A stretch of DNA of 64,000 nt from Streptomyces curacoi (GTDB lineage: Bacteria > Actinomycetota > Actinomycetes > Streptomycetales > Streptomycetaceae), in the NCBI RefSeq assembly GCF_001513975.1, contig NZ_KQ947987.1, forward strand, positions 244,019-308,018, given 5' to 3'. Positions 1-7,977 of the stretch are shown here, piece by piece (the first letter of the stretch is position 1; each line of letters starts with the position of its first letter). Under the pieces are notes generated by a model, which worked only from the letters and a program-made list of their open reading frames with translations, had not been told where the DNA came from and made no database searches. The position numbers were made by a program, and so were the translations under genes.

Positions 1-92
1 GGCCGGGTCGTGGTCAGGGCCGGGGGTGCGGGCCGGGTCGTGGTCAGGGCAGGGGGTGCGGGCCTGGTACGTAGTCAGGGCAGGGGGTGCGG
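1..92. repeat. 30-31 bp tandem repeat carrying copies of the ycaO 3' end
   Basis: Three head-to-tail copies, with the first two exactly 30 bp apart (ggccgggtcg at 1 and at 31). On the minus strand each copy contains the 18-nt segment CCGCACCCCCTGCCCTGA, or CCGCACCCCCGGCCCTGA in the outermost copy. This encodes Pro-His-Pro-Leu-Pro-stop, the exact end of the YcaO protein. The copy at 75-92 is the real gene end; those at 44-61 and 14-31 lie beyond its stop codon. The array may continue left of the window. Confidence 0.8.
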
Positions 93-1475
93 GAAGGGGT
101 GGGGGTCGGGCGTGGTGCCCGACAGCGCGGCCACGGCCTCGGCGCGGGCGCGATGGGCGCTGCGGAAGCGGTGGGCGCCTTCGAGGCCGTACAGGCCGGG
201 CACGACGACCCGGACGACGGCACAGCCGTCGGCACGCAGGGCCTGCGGACTCATGTCGACGGCGTAGGCGCGGTGCCCCCGCTCGTCGAGCGCCTTCAGG
301 GTCTCGTCGAGGCCGAGGGTCGCCGTCGGCTCGGGGTGGGCCTCGACGCGGACGGGCGCTCCGACGACGTCGAGGAACTCCGGGCGGGCCGTGAGGCAGG
401 CCTTCAGCTGGTCCGGGAACAACGAGTAGAAGGCCGCGCTGCGTTCGAAGGAGCTCACCTCGGCGAAGTCCCCGCCGAAGGTCCACCCCTCGGCGAGGGT
501 GGCGCGCAGATGCCGTACGTAGGGCACCCCTTGCAGGGCCTCCAGGAAAGCCTTGCGCAGGGCGGCCTGGAGGCTGCCCCGGCAGGCCGAGCCCGCGGCC
601 AGGATCGGGCCGGTGGCGTCGGCCACCCGCAGGATCACCAGGCAGGCGGGGACGCCGAGGTCGGAGGTGATGTCGTAGGCGTCGACGGTGCAGCGGTCGT
701 CGAGTTCGGCGGTCCGGGCCAGCTCGCGGGGGAGACCGGCGGTGGTGTCGATCCTGCGCACGGGCAGCTGCCAGTGCCAGGCGAGCACCAGGGCGTCCCG
801 CTCGATCACCTCCCACAGCGCCGAGCGGGCGGCGTGCTCGGGACCGAGCCCGAAGGCGAGGCCCGTGGTGACGGCCGGCAGGACGCGCTCCTCGTCCCGG
901 GACCGGAGGTAGGGAAAGCACACGGCCGGGCCGGGGAGCCACCGCTGCCGTCCGGTCAACAGGTCCTGGCCCTCGTACCACCTGATGTCGCTCTCGGCGG
1001 TCAACGGCCGGAAGGCAAAGCCGGGTTCGGCGTACTGCTCCGGCGCGAACGGAGCCCACTTTGCCGGGTCGGCGAAGTCGTCGGGGTGCTCGCTCCAGCG
1101 CCCCCGCCGGTAGGGCGCGGTCGTGCTGTAGGTGATGGCGTAAAAGCGCTCCAGCCCCTCGGCCGCCGCCGCGATCCAGCTGTCGGCGGGGTCGAAGCCC
1201 GCGCCGCCGCACTTGGTGTACCGGCCGAAGCGGCCGAGCCGTTCCACGGCCGGGCCGGGCAGGCAGGTGTGGCTGTACACAGCCGGATCGCCCGGGACGC
1301 GGCGCACCCGGGGCACCGCGGCGAAGACCCGCTCGCGGCGGATGATCCGGTCGAGCAGAGGGTGCGCCTCGGGCAGCGGTGACATCGACGCGCTGCCCGA
1401 GGCGCCGTCCGCGCCCTGCGGAGGTCCTTGACGGGGGTCGCGCTGTCCGGTTCCGGGCAATGTGCTCCCCGTCAT
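75..1475 (-). CDS. YcaO-domain cyclodehydratase (azoline-forming RiPP enzyme)
   Basis: YcaO enzymes use ATP to activate backbone amides in a precursor peptide, forming thiazolines or oxazolines from Cys/Ser/Thr, or sometimes thioamides or amidines. The 466-residue protein shows the family's ATP/Mg acidic motifs (AAAEGLERFYA near residue 105; ALWEVIERDA near 220; LRKAFLEALQG near 305). It ends in PHPFPHPLP, the Pro-rich C-terminus that cyclodehydrating YcaO proteins insert into the active site. I chose the ATG at 1475 because GGAG lies 6 nt upstream; the ATG at 1487 has no ribosome site. No E1/ThiF-like partner or TfuA gene is visible to the right, so any partner must lie left of the window. 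It is the last visible gene of the operon after the cupin and precursor genes. The family call is firm; the product chemistry is not known. Confidence 0.88.
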   Translation of the reverse strand: MTGSTLPGTGQRDPRQGPPQGADGASGSASMSPLPEAHPLLDRIIRRERVFAAVPRVRRVPGDPAVYSHTCLPGPAVERLGRFGRYTKCGGAGFDPADSWIAAAAEGLERFYAITYSTTAPYRRGRWSEHPDDFADPAKWAPFAPEQYAEPGFAFRPLTAESDIRWYEGQDLLTGRQRWLPGPAVCFPYLRSRDEERVLPAVTTGLAFGLGPEHAARSALWEVIERDALVLAWHWQLPVRRIDTTAGLPRELARTAELDDRCTVDAYDITSDLGVPACLVILRVADATGPILAAGSACRGSLQAALRKAFLEALQGVPYVRHLRATLAEGWTFGGDFAEVSSFERSAAFYSLFPDQLKACLTARPEFLDVVGAPVRVEAHPEPTATLGLDETLKALDERGHRAYAVDMSPQALRADGCAVVRVVVPGLYGLEGAHRFRSAHRARAEAVAALSGTTPDPHPFPHPLP

Positions 1476-1541
1476 GCGGGACTCCATTCCATGGGTGCGG
1501 TGGTGTGCCGGAGAATTACCGAGGACTTACCGGTTCACCGG

Positions 1542-1676
1542 TCAGACGGCCTCGGTCTCCTCGGCGGCGACGTCCAGGTCGTCCTCTTCCATCTCCAGGG
1601 AACAGCAGGTCGACCCGATGATGAATCCGACCTCGATGTCGACTTCCTCGATCTCGGCGGTCGTGTTCTCGAACAT
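1542..1676 (-). CDS. Candidate RiPP precursor peptide (44 aa, TCCS core)
   Basis: A 44-codon gene with GGGAGA about 8 nt before its ATG, lying between the JmjC/cupin gene (129 nt upstream) and ycaO (66 nt downstream). The peptide starts MFENTTAEIEEVDIEVG, an acidic leader-like segment. It then carries GFIIGSTCCSLE, a hydrophobic and Ser/Thr/Cys-rich segment with two adjacent Cys at positions 24-25. It closes with an acidic tail, EMEEDDLDVAAEETEAV. Thr, Cys and Ser in STCCS are the residues a YcaO enzyme heterocyclises. The acidic follower after the core is unusual, because most azole peptides end at the core. I recognise no named family: it lacks the long Cys/Ser/Thr C-terminus of thiopeptides. 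Gene identity rests on position, ribosome site and composition. Confidence 0.75.
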   Translation of the reverse strand: MFENTTAEIEEVDIEVGFIIGSTCCSLEMEEDDLDVAAEETEAV

Positions 1677-1805
1677 TTCTGTCTCCCGTCTCCGGTCATC
1701 ACTGACCGGTCAATTGGCTCGGTCCTCAACTGCCGGTGATTCCCCGGGTCTTCGACGACTGGCAATCTCGACCAGCCCGCAGGACCGGGGGATTTCCTCC
1801 GGCCT

Positions 1806-2774
1806 TCAACGACCGCTGACATCGGCGGCCGGGTCCGGTGCCCGGCCCGCCGTGATTTCCCCGGCCAGTGCCCGGTCGAGTTCACCGGACATCAGGTCCG
1901 AGATCGCCCCGTCCATCCGCCGGACCAGATCCGCGGGCGCGAACCGCCCGTGGCTCGCGTCCAGCCGGACGGCCGGGGCCCGCCAGTGGTCGGCGGTCAG
2001 CAGCCGGAGCCTGAGCCGCTCCAGGAAGACCGCCGACCATGACGGAGTCGCGATACCGAACGACAGCGACACGGAGGGCGTGTGCTCGTGGGCCTCGGTG
2101 CCGTGCCAGTGGCCGCGGGGCAGGAACAGGGCGTCCCCGGGCCGCAGATCGACGGTGTCGAGATGCCGCGGCGGCTCGGTCCCGGGGGAACCGGGCCGGT
2201 AGTAGCCGGCCAGCTCCCGGGACACATAACGGCTGCCGGCGGCGTAGTTGGCGGTGGGATAGCGCAGCCCGGTGTTGTCGGCGAGCCGCCACCGCTTGAC
2301 GCCGCTGACCTGGACGACCACCACGTCCTTGTCGTCGAAGTGCAGCGGCAGCCCGCTGCCGACCGGCGACACGAACGCCGAGCAGCCCAGGAACCGCCGC
2401 GGGACGCCCAACTCCTCGGCCAGCGCGTCCAGCCAGAGGCCGGCCGCCGGGCAGACCCGGTCGAACTCCTCCAGGTTCACCGAGACCCCGTCGTCGAAGA
2501 AGGCGGCGCCCTGCCCGCCGTCGACGACGATGTCGGCCCGGTACCGGTCCGCCGAACGCGTCAGATGCAGCCGTACGCCGTGCGGATGGCGCTGAACCAG
2601 GGCGCGGGCCTCGAAGGCCACAGAATCCTTCATTCCGTCGAGGATTTCCGGTCCGCCGCTCCCGGTGATCCGCCGGCCTTCCGCAAAGGCCTTCCGGACT
2701 TCCTCCGCCCCGGCCCCGGGAAAGAGAACGGAGAGTGCCCCGCCCTTGACCGCGCGTGCTTCCTCCTCGGCCAT
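1806..2774 (-). CDS. JmjC/cupin-4 family Fe(II)/2-oxoglutarate oxygenase
   Basis: A 322-residue cupin of the JmjC/ribosomal-oxygenase type. The iron-binding motif is visible: LPLHFDDKD (His145, Asp147) and FLPRGHWHGTEA (His222/His224), with a double-stranded beta-helix between them and a helical C-terminal dimerisation-like region (FLERLRLRLL). Family members hydroxylate protein or peptide side chains. As first gene of the operon ahead of a precursor peptide and a YcaO enzyme, a role in hydroxylating the peptide is a reasonable inference. I start at the ATG at 2774, because the 11 codons from an alternative ATG at 2807 include AGG, GCA and ATA, which are rare in this genome. A self-resistance or ribosome-modifying role cannot be excluded. 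Confidence 0.75.
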   Translation of the reverse strand: MAEEEARAVKGGALSVLFPGAGAEEVRKAFAEGRRITGSGGPEILDGMKDSVAFEARALVQRHPHGVRLHLTRSADRYRADIVVDGGQGAAFFDDGVSVNLEEFDRVCPAAGLWLDALAEELGVPRRFLGCSAFVSPVGSGLPLHFDDKDVVVVQVSGVKRWRLADNTGLRYPTANYAAGSRYVSRELAGYYRPGSPGTEPPRHLDTVDLRPGDALFLPRGHWHGTEAHEHTPSVSLSFGIATPSWSAVFLERLRLRLLTADHWRAPAVRLDASHGRFAPADLVRRMDGAISDLMSGELDRALAGEITAGRAPDPAADVSGR

Positions 2775-3018
2775 GGGTATCTCTGCCCTGTCCCCGCGCT
2801 GCACCATCTGCCTGGCCCCCGCCCGTCCTTTTCGGTTTCTGTCCAGGAGATTGCCGCAGCCGCCGGAGTGAAGTCGTTGACGGCGCGTGCGCAGCAGTTG
2901 TCTATTTCTGCACATGCCGGCCGGGTCGGCGCACGCGGGAAAATGCGTGCGTACGTATGGACGGTTGGCTGTACGTTGTGGTGTCCGCAGCTCAGACCAC
3001 ATCCAGAGGCAACCCACC

Positions 3019-4488
3019 GTGTTCCTGACGATCAGTACCACCGGCACACCGGACCGCCCGGCCACCGATCTCGGCTTCCTGCTGCACAAGCACCCCGAGA
3101 AGGCCCAGGCGTTCTCCACCTCCTACGGCACGGCGCACGTCCTCTACCCCGAGGCGGACGCCGAGCGCTGCACGGCGGCGCTGCTGCTGGAGGTCGACGC
3201 GGTGGCACTGGTCCGGCGCGGCAAGGGCAAGGGCCGGGGCGGCGCCCCCGACGCGGCCCTCGCGCAGTACGTCAACGACCGCCCGTACGCGGCCTCCTCG
3301 CTGCTGGCCGTGGCGCTGAGCGGCGTCTTCTCCAGCGCGATGCGCGGCGTGTGCAACGCCCGGCCGGAGCGCGCCGCCCAGCCGCTGCCGCTGCGCATCG
3401 AGATACCCGCGCTGCCCGCCCGGGGCGGCCCGGAACTGGTACGACGCCTCTTCGAGCCGCTCGGCTGGGCGGTGACCGCCGAGCCCGTGCCGCTGGACGT
3501 GCGGTTCCCGGAGTGGGGCGACTCGCGGTACGTCCGTCTCGTCCTCGCGTCGGACACGCTGACCCTCGCCGAGGCCCTGCGCCATCTGTACGTCCTGCTG
3601 CCCGTCCTCGACGACGCCAAGCACTACTGGGTCGCCTCCGACGAGGTCGACAAGCTGCTGCGGGCCGGTGAGGGCTGGCTGCCGGACCACCCGGAGCACA
3701 AGCTCATCACCAGCCGGTATCTGTCGCGCCGCTGGTCGCTGACCCGGGAGGCGATGGAGCGACTGGAGCTGGTGCGGCTCGCGGAGGCCGACGACAGCGA
3801 GGTCGAGGAGATCGACAACGCCGTCGAGGCCGAGAGCGAGGCCGAGGAGAAGCCGACCCCGCTCGCCGTGCAGCGCCGGGACGCGATCCTGGCCGCGCTC
3901 AGGGCGTCCGGTGCCGGGCGCGTGCTCGATCTCGGCTGCGGTCAGGGCCAGTTGGTGCAGACCCTGCTCAAGGACCCGGCGTTCACCGAGATCGTGGGCG
4001 TGGACGTGTCGATGCGGGCGCTCACCATCGCCGGGCGGCGGCTGAAGCTGGACCGGATGGGCGAGCGGCAGGCCTCGCGCGTGAAGCTCTTCCAGGGCTC
4101 CCTCGCCTACACCGACAACCGGCTCAAGGGCTACGACGCCGCCGTGCTCAGCGAGGTCATCGAGCACCTCGACCTGCCGCGGCTGCCCGCCCTGGAGTAC
4201 GCCGTCTTCGGTTCGGCCCGCCCGAGGACCGTCCTCGTGACGACCCCGAACGTCGAGTACAACGTCCGCTGGGAGAGCCTCCCGGCCGGACACGTCCGGC
4301 ACGGCGACCACCGCTTCGAGTGGACCCGCGACGAGTTCCGCGCATGGGCGCGGGCGGTGGCCGAACGGCACGGGTACGAGGTGGAGTTCGTACCCGTGGG
4401 ACCCGATGACCCGCAGGTGGGTCCGCCCACCCAGATGGCCGTGTTCGGCATGAAGGTCAACGACGAGAAGGAGGCGAAGGCCGCATGA
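3019..4488 (+). CDS. hen1: 3'-terminal RNA ribose 2'-O-methyltransferase Hen1
   Basis: Bacterial Hen1 adds a 2'-O-methyl group to the 3' end of cleaved RNA before Pnkp reseals it, so the repaired RNA resists re-cutting. The 489-residue protein has the family's N-terminal domain (about 1-250) and a C-terminal methyltransferase. The latter shows the SAM loop VLDLGCGQGQ near residue 303 and the metal motif SEVIEHLD near 378, with partner histidines in GHVRHGDHRFEW. The start is GTG at 3019, giving VFLTISTTGTPDRPATDLGF, the usual family N-terminus; longer upstream readings lack that similarity. The stop overlaps the pnkp start by ATGA, so translation is coupled. Confidence 0.93.
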   Translation: MFLTISTTGTPDRPATDLGFLLHKHPEKAQAFSTSYGTAHVLYPEADAERCTAALLLEVDAVALVRRGKGKGRGGAPDAALAQYVNDRPYAASSLLAVALSGVFSSAMRGVCNARPERAAQPLPLRIEIPALPARGGPELVRRLFEPLGWAVTAEPVPLDVRFPEWGDSRYVRLVLASDTLTLAEALRHLYVLLPVLDDAKHYWVASDEVDKLLRAGEGWLPDHPEHKLITSRYLSRRWSLTREAMERLELVRLAEADDSEVEEIDNAVEAESEAEEKPTPLAVQRRDAILAALRASGAGRVLDLGCGQGQLVQTLLKDPAFTEIVGVDVSMRALTIAGRRLKLDRMGERQASRVKLFQGSLAYTDNRLKGYDAAVLSEVIEHLDLPRLPALEYAVFGSARPRTVLVTTPNVEYNVRWESLPAGHVRHGDHRFEWTRDEFRAWARAVAERHGYEVEFVPVGPDDPQVGPPTQMAVFGMKVNDEKEAKAA

Positions 4489-7061
4489 CTCAGGCAGCGA
4501 ACGGGCGTGTCCTGCCCGTCACCGACCTCTCCCTCGTCGTCCTGATCGGCGCCTCCGGCTCCGGCAAGTCCACCTTCGCCCGCAGGCACTTCAAGCCCAC
4601 CGAGGTCATCTCCTCCGACTTCTGCCGCGGCCTCGTCTCCGACGACGAGAACGACCAGAGCGCGACGAGGGACGCCTTCGACGTCCTGCACTACATCGCG
4701 GGCAAGCGCCTGGCCGCCGGCCGCCGTACGGTCGTCGACGCCACCAGCTTGCAGCAGGACGCCCGGCGGCAGCTGATCGACCTGGCCAAGAAGTACGACG
4801 TGCTGCCGATAGCCATCGTGCTCGACGTCCCCGAGGAGGTCTGCGCCGAGCGCAACGCGGCCCGCACCGACCGGGCCGACATGCCGCGCCGGGTCATCCA
4901 GCGGCACACCCGTGAACTGCGCCGGTCGCTGCGTCACCTGGAGCGCGAGGGCTTCCGCAAGGTGCACGTCCTGCGGGGCGTGGACGACATCGAGAACGCC
5001 ACCGTCGTCACCGAGAAGCGCTTCAACGACCTGACCCACCTCACCGGCCCCTTCGACATCATCGGCGACATCCACGGCTGCTCCGCCGAACTGGAGTCGC
5101 TGCTCGGCAAGCTGGGCTACGTCGACGGCGTCCACCCCGAGGGCCGTACGGCCGTCTTCGTCGGCGACCTCGTCGACCGCGGCCCGGACAGTCCCGGCGT
5201 GCTGCGCCGCGTGATGTCGATGGTGAAGTCGGGCAACGCGCTGTGCGTGCCGGGCAACCACGAGAACAAGTACGGGCGTTACCTCAAGGGCCGCAAGGTC
5301 CAGCACACGCACGGACTCGCCGAGACCATCGAGCAGATGGAGGGCGAGAGCGAGGAGTTCCGCGCGCAGGTGCGGGAGTTCATCGACGGGCTGGTCAGCC
5401 ACTACGTCCTCGACGGCGGCCGGCTGGTGGTCTGCCACGCCGGTCTGCCGGAGAAGTACCACGGCCGCACCTCCGGCCGGGTCCGCTCGCACGCGCTGTA
5501 CGGCGACACCACCGGGGAGACCGACGAGTTCGGGCTGCCGGTGCGCTACCCGTGGGCGGAGGACTACCGGGGCCGGGCGGCCGTGGTGTACGGCCACACT
5601 CCGGTCCCGGAGGCCACCTGGCTGAACAACACCATCTGCCTGGACACCGGCGCCGTCTTCGGCGGCAAGCTGACCGCGCTGCGCTGGCCGGAGCGGGAAC
5701 TGGTCGACGTACCGGCGGAGCAGGTCTGGTACGAGCCGACGAAGCCGCTGCGGACGGAGGCGCCCGGCGGACACGACGGCCGCCCGCTCGACCTGGCGGA
5801 CGTCCATGGGCGCAGGGTCGTCGAGACCCGGCACCAGGGCCGCGTCTCGATCCGTGAGGAGAACGCGGCGGCGGCCCTGGAGGTCATGAGCCGCTTCGCG
5901 GTCGACCCGCGCCTGCTGCCGTACCTCCCGCCGACGATGGCGCCGACGGCGACCAGCCACATCGAGGGCTACCTCGAACACCCCGCGGAGGCCTTCGCGC
6001 AGTACAAGGAGGACGGCGTCGAGCGGGTCGTGTGCGAGGAGAAGCACATGGGTTCGCGGGCCGTGGCCCTGGTGTGCCGCGACGCGGAGGCAGCGCGCAG
6101 GCGCTTCGGTGTTGGGGGTACCTCCCGCTCGAGCGAAGCCGAGAGTGGGGGAGGCCCGACCGGCTCCCTCTACACCCGCACCGGGCGCCCGTTCTTCGAC
6201 GACGAGTCGGTGACGGAGACGATCCTGGAGCGGGTCCGGGCCGCGGCGACCGCTGCGGGGCTGTGGGAGGAACTGGAGACCGACTGGCTGCTGCTCGACG
6301 CCGAGCTGATGCCGTGGTCGCTGAAGGCGTCGGGCCTGCTGCGCTCGCAGTACGCGGCGGTCGGCGCCGCCTCCGGCGCGGTGTTCCCGGGTGCGCTGGC
6401 CGCGCTGGAGGGCGCGGCGGCACGCGGCATCGACGTCTCGGACCTGCTGACGCGCCAGCGCGAACGGGCCTCGGACGCGGCCGCGTTCACGGAGGCGTAC
6501 CGGCGCTACTGCTGGACCACGGACGGCCTGGACGGCGTACGCCTGGCCCCCTTCCAGTTCCTGGCGGTCCAGGGCCGCAGCCTCGCCGCACTCCCGCACG
6601 ACGAGCAGCTCGCGCTCCTCGACCGGCTGGTGGAGCACGACGGCACCGGCCTGCTCCAGACCACCCGACGGCTGTACGTCGACACCGGTGACCCGGAGTC
6701 GGTGCGGGCCGGCGTGGACTGGTGGCTGGAGATGACCGGCCGGGGCGGCGAGGGCATGGTCGTCAAGCCGCTCGGCGCGGTGGTGCGCAGTGGCGAGGGC
6801 CGTCTGGTGCAGCCCGGCATCAAGTGCCGGGGCCGGGAGTACCTGCGGATCATCTACGGTCCGGAGTACACCCGCCCGGACAACCTGGCCCGGCTGCGGC
6901 AGCGGTTCCTCAACCACAAGCGCTCCCTCGCGATCCGCGAGTACGCGCTCGGTCTGGAGGCCCTGGACCGCCTGGCCGAGGGCGAGCCGCTGTGGCGGGT
7001 GCACGAGGCCGTGTTCGGGGTGCTGGCCCTGGAGTCGGAGCCGGTGGACCCGCGGCTGTGA
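4485..7061 (+). CDS. pnkp: Polynucleotide kinase-phosphatase Pnkp (RNA repair)
   Basis: A three-domain RNA end-healing and sealing enzyme that works with Hen1 as a heterotetramer. The 5' kinase is at the N-terminus (P-loop GASGSGKST at 22-30). A calcineurin-type 2',3'-phosphatase follows at about 190-420 (GDIHGC, GDLVDRGPDS, GNHENK). The C-terminal half is a ligase-like adenylyltransferase with its nucleotidyl Lys in EEKHMGSRAV near residue 518. At 858 aa it is close to family size. Residues about 543-557 (VGGTSRSSEAESGGG) are encoded by a palindromic genomic repeat inserted in frame just after the lysine strand. The element disturbs neither frame nor downstream motifs (GRPFFDDESV), so the protein is probably functional with a surface loop. 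Confidence 0.93.
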   Translation: MTQAANGRVLPVTDLSLVVLIGASGSGKSTFARRHFKPTEVISSDFCRGLVSDDENDQSATRDAFDVLHYIAGKRLAAGRRTVVDATSLQQDARRQLIDLAKKYDVLPIAIVLDVPEEVCAERNAARTDRADMPRRVIQRHTRELRRSLRHLEREGFRKVHVLRGVDDIENATVVTEKRFNDLTHLTGPFDIIGDIHGCSAELESLLGKLGYVDGVHPEGRTAVFVGDLVDRGPDSPGVLRRVMSMVKSGNALCVPGNHENKYGRYLKGRKVQHTHGLAETIEQMEGESEEFRAQVREFIDGLVSHYVLDGGRLVVCHAGLPEKYHGRTSGRVRSHALYGDTTGETDEFGLPVRYPWAEDYRGRAAVVYGHTPVPEATWLNNTICLDTGAVFGGKLTALRWPERELVDVPAEQVWYEPTKPLRTEAPGGHDGRPLDLADVHGRRVVETRHQGRVSIREENAAAALEVMSRFAVDPRLLPYLPPTMAPTATSHIEGYLEHPAEAFAQYKEDGVERVVCEEKHMGSRAVALVCRDAEAARRRFGVGGTSRSSEAESGGGPTGSLYTRTGRPFFDDESVTETILERVRAAATAAGLWEELETDWLLLDAELMPWSLKASGLLRSQYAAVGAASGAVFPGALAALEGAAARGIDVSDLLTRQRERASDAAAFTEAYRRYCWTTDGLDGVRLAPFQFLAVQGRSLAALPHDEQLALLDRLVEHDGTGLLQTTRRLYVDTGDPESVRAGVDWWLEMTGRGGEGMVVKPLGAVVRSGEGRLVQPGIKCRGREYLRIIYGPEYTRPDNLARLRQRFLNHKRSLAIREYALGLEALDRLAEGEPLWRVHEAVFGVLALESEPVDPRL
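6112..6154. repeat. Palindromic interspersed repeat inside pnkp
   Basis: A GC-rich near-palindrome: ttgggggtacctcccgctc followed by gagcgaagccgagagtgggg and gagg. CCTCCC at 6121 can pair with GGGAGG at about 6149. I recall nearly identical elements as a common intergenic REP-like repeat in Streptomyces genomes. Here it is in an open reading frame and adds 14-15 codons without a stop. Codon use within it (TTG-like T-rich start, AGC/GCG/AAG) differs from the flanking pnkp codons. Confidence 0.7.
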
Positions 7062-7077
7062 TCCGGGAGGCGCGGTT

Positions 7078-7977
7078 TCAGCCGGCCAGCCGCAGCCGCT
7101 GAGCGCACACGCCCACCCGGACCGTCTGCCCCCAGGTCAGCTCGACCGCGTCCGTCTCCATGCCGTCCCCGAAGGCGACGAGCCGCTCCGACTCGACGGT
7201 GAGGCGCAGCCGGGTCGCGGTGGTGAGCTCCCCGGCCACCAGTGAGGTACCGGTGGCCGGGGACGGCCAGGCCTCGCGGACGTACCACAGCAGACGGTCC
7301 TCGGTGGGGCGGGGCAGCGGAAGGCCGCTGCCCCGCTCCTGCCACACCGACCGGATCCAGCCGGTCGCCCCCGTCCCGGTGCCGATGAGCACCCCGGACG
7401 AGGCCTGGGCCTCGACGACACCCCCGTCGTCCTCCAGGCCCAGGCGGTATCTGGCCGTCTGGTGTCCGACGGCGCCCAGGTAGATCTCGTTGAGCGCCAC
7501 CAGGCGCTGTGTGTCGTCGGCGACGGCCTCGACCATGGTGAGTTCGTCGAAGTCGCCCCTTCCGGACTGCGTGGCCACGAGCAACTCGGCGGCGTCCTGC
7601 GGGCGGTGCCGCACCAGGACGCCCGGGTTGCGGCCGGGGTCGGTGTCGATGCCGAGCACCGGCTGTCCGGCGAGGTACTTGGCGGTGTTCGCCACCAGCC
7701 CGTCCTGCCCGACCACGACCACGACGTCCTCCGGGGCGAACAGGAAGCGGTCCAGGTCGGCTCGCTCGACCCGCGCCTGACGCCACGTCACCGGCACGGC
7801 CGAGGCGACCTCGGCGAGCGCCCGTCCGGTGCGGCGGTGCCGTTCCGCGACCTCCTCGATGTCCCGGCCACGGGAGGAGAGGAAGAAGGCGGCCTGGCCG
7901 TGCGTGCCGTGCCGGGCGACCAACTCCTCGTACTCCGTGGTGCGGTGGACGAGGACGACCCGGGGAGCGAGGCTCAC
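7078..7977 (-). CDS. PpnK-type ATP-NAD kinase family protein (NrtR-regulon OrfY-like)
   Basis: A 299-residue divergent member of the ATP-NAD kinase fold. The GGDG nucleotide motif appears in altered form as GQDGLVANTAKYL near residue 90, and the second kinase motif as SGVLIGTGTGATGW near 195. The Gly-Gly to Gly-Gln change in the first motif suggests altered or lost NAD kinase activity. The GTG start overlaps the stop of the Band-7 gene by GTGA, so the two are co-translated. Comparative work on the Nudix-derived NAD regulator NrtR records a Band-7 protein and a PpnK-type protein as regulon partners in actinobacteria; this pair fits that description. The true substrate is unknown. Confidence 0.8.
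   Translation of the reverse strand: MSLAPRVVLVHRTTEYEELVARHGTHGQAAFFLSSRGRDIEEVAERHRRTGRALAEVASAVPVTWRQARVERADLDRFLFAPEDVVVVVGQDGLVANTAKYLAGQPVLGIDTDPGRNPGVLVRHRPQDAAELLVATQSGRGDFDELTMVEAVADDTQRLVALNEIYLGAVGHQTARYRLGLEDDGGVVEAQASSGVLIGTGTGATGWIRSVWQERGSGLPLPRPTEDRLLWYVREAWPSPATGTSLVAGELTTATRLRLTVESERLVAFGDGMETDAVELTWGQTVRVGVCAQRLRLAG

Noticed and set aside
1542..1676. Thiopeptide precursor
   Set aside because: The peptide lacks a Cys/Ser/Thr-dense C-terminal core and no dehydratase or pyridine-forming enzyme is visible; the core is internal and short.
1535..1885. A 116-codon minus-strand frame overlapping the small precursor
   Set aside because: It is out of frame with the 44-codon gene, reads as Arg/Pro/Ser-rich sequence and has no ribosome site; the 44-codon frame has both a site and a peptide-like composition.
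4131..7004. A 957-codon antisense frame opposite hen1-pnkp
   Set aside because: Shadow of the pnkp reading frame; composition is Ala/Val/Arg/Gly-rich without motifs, and the sense gene is certain.
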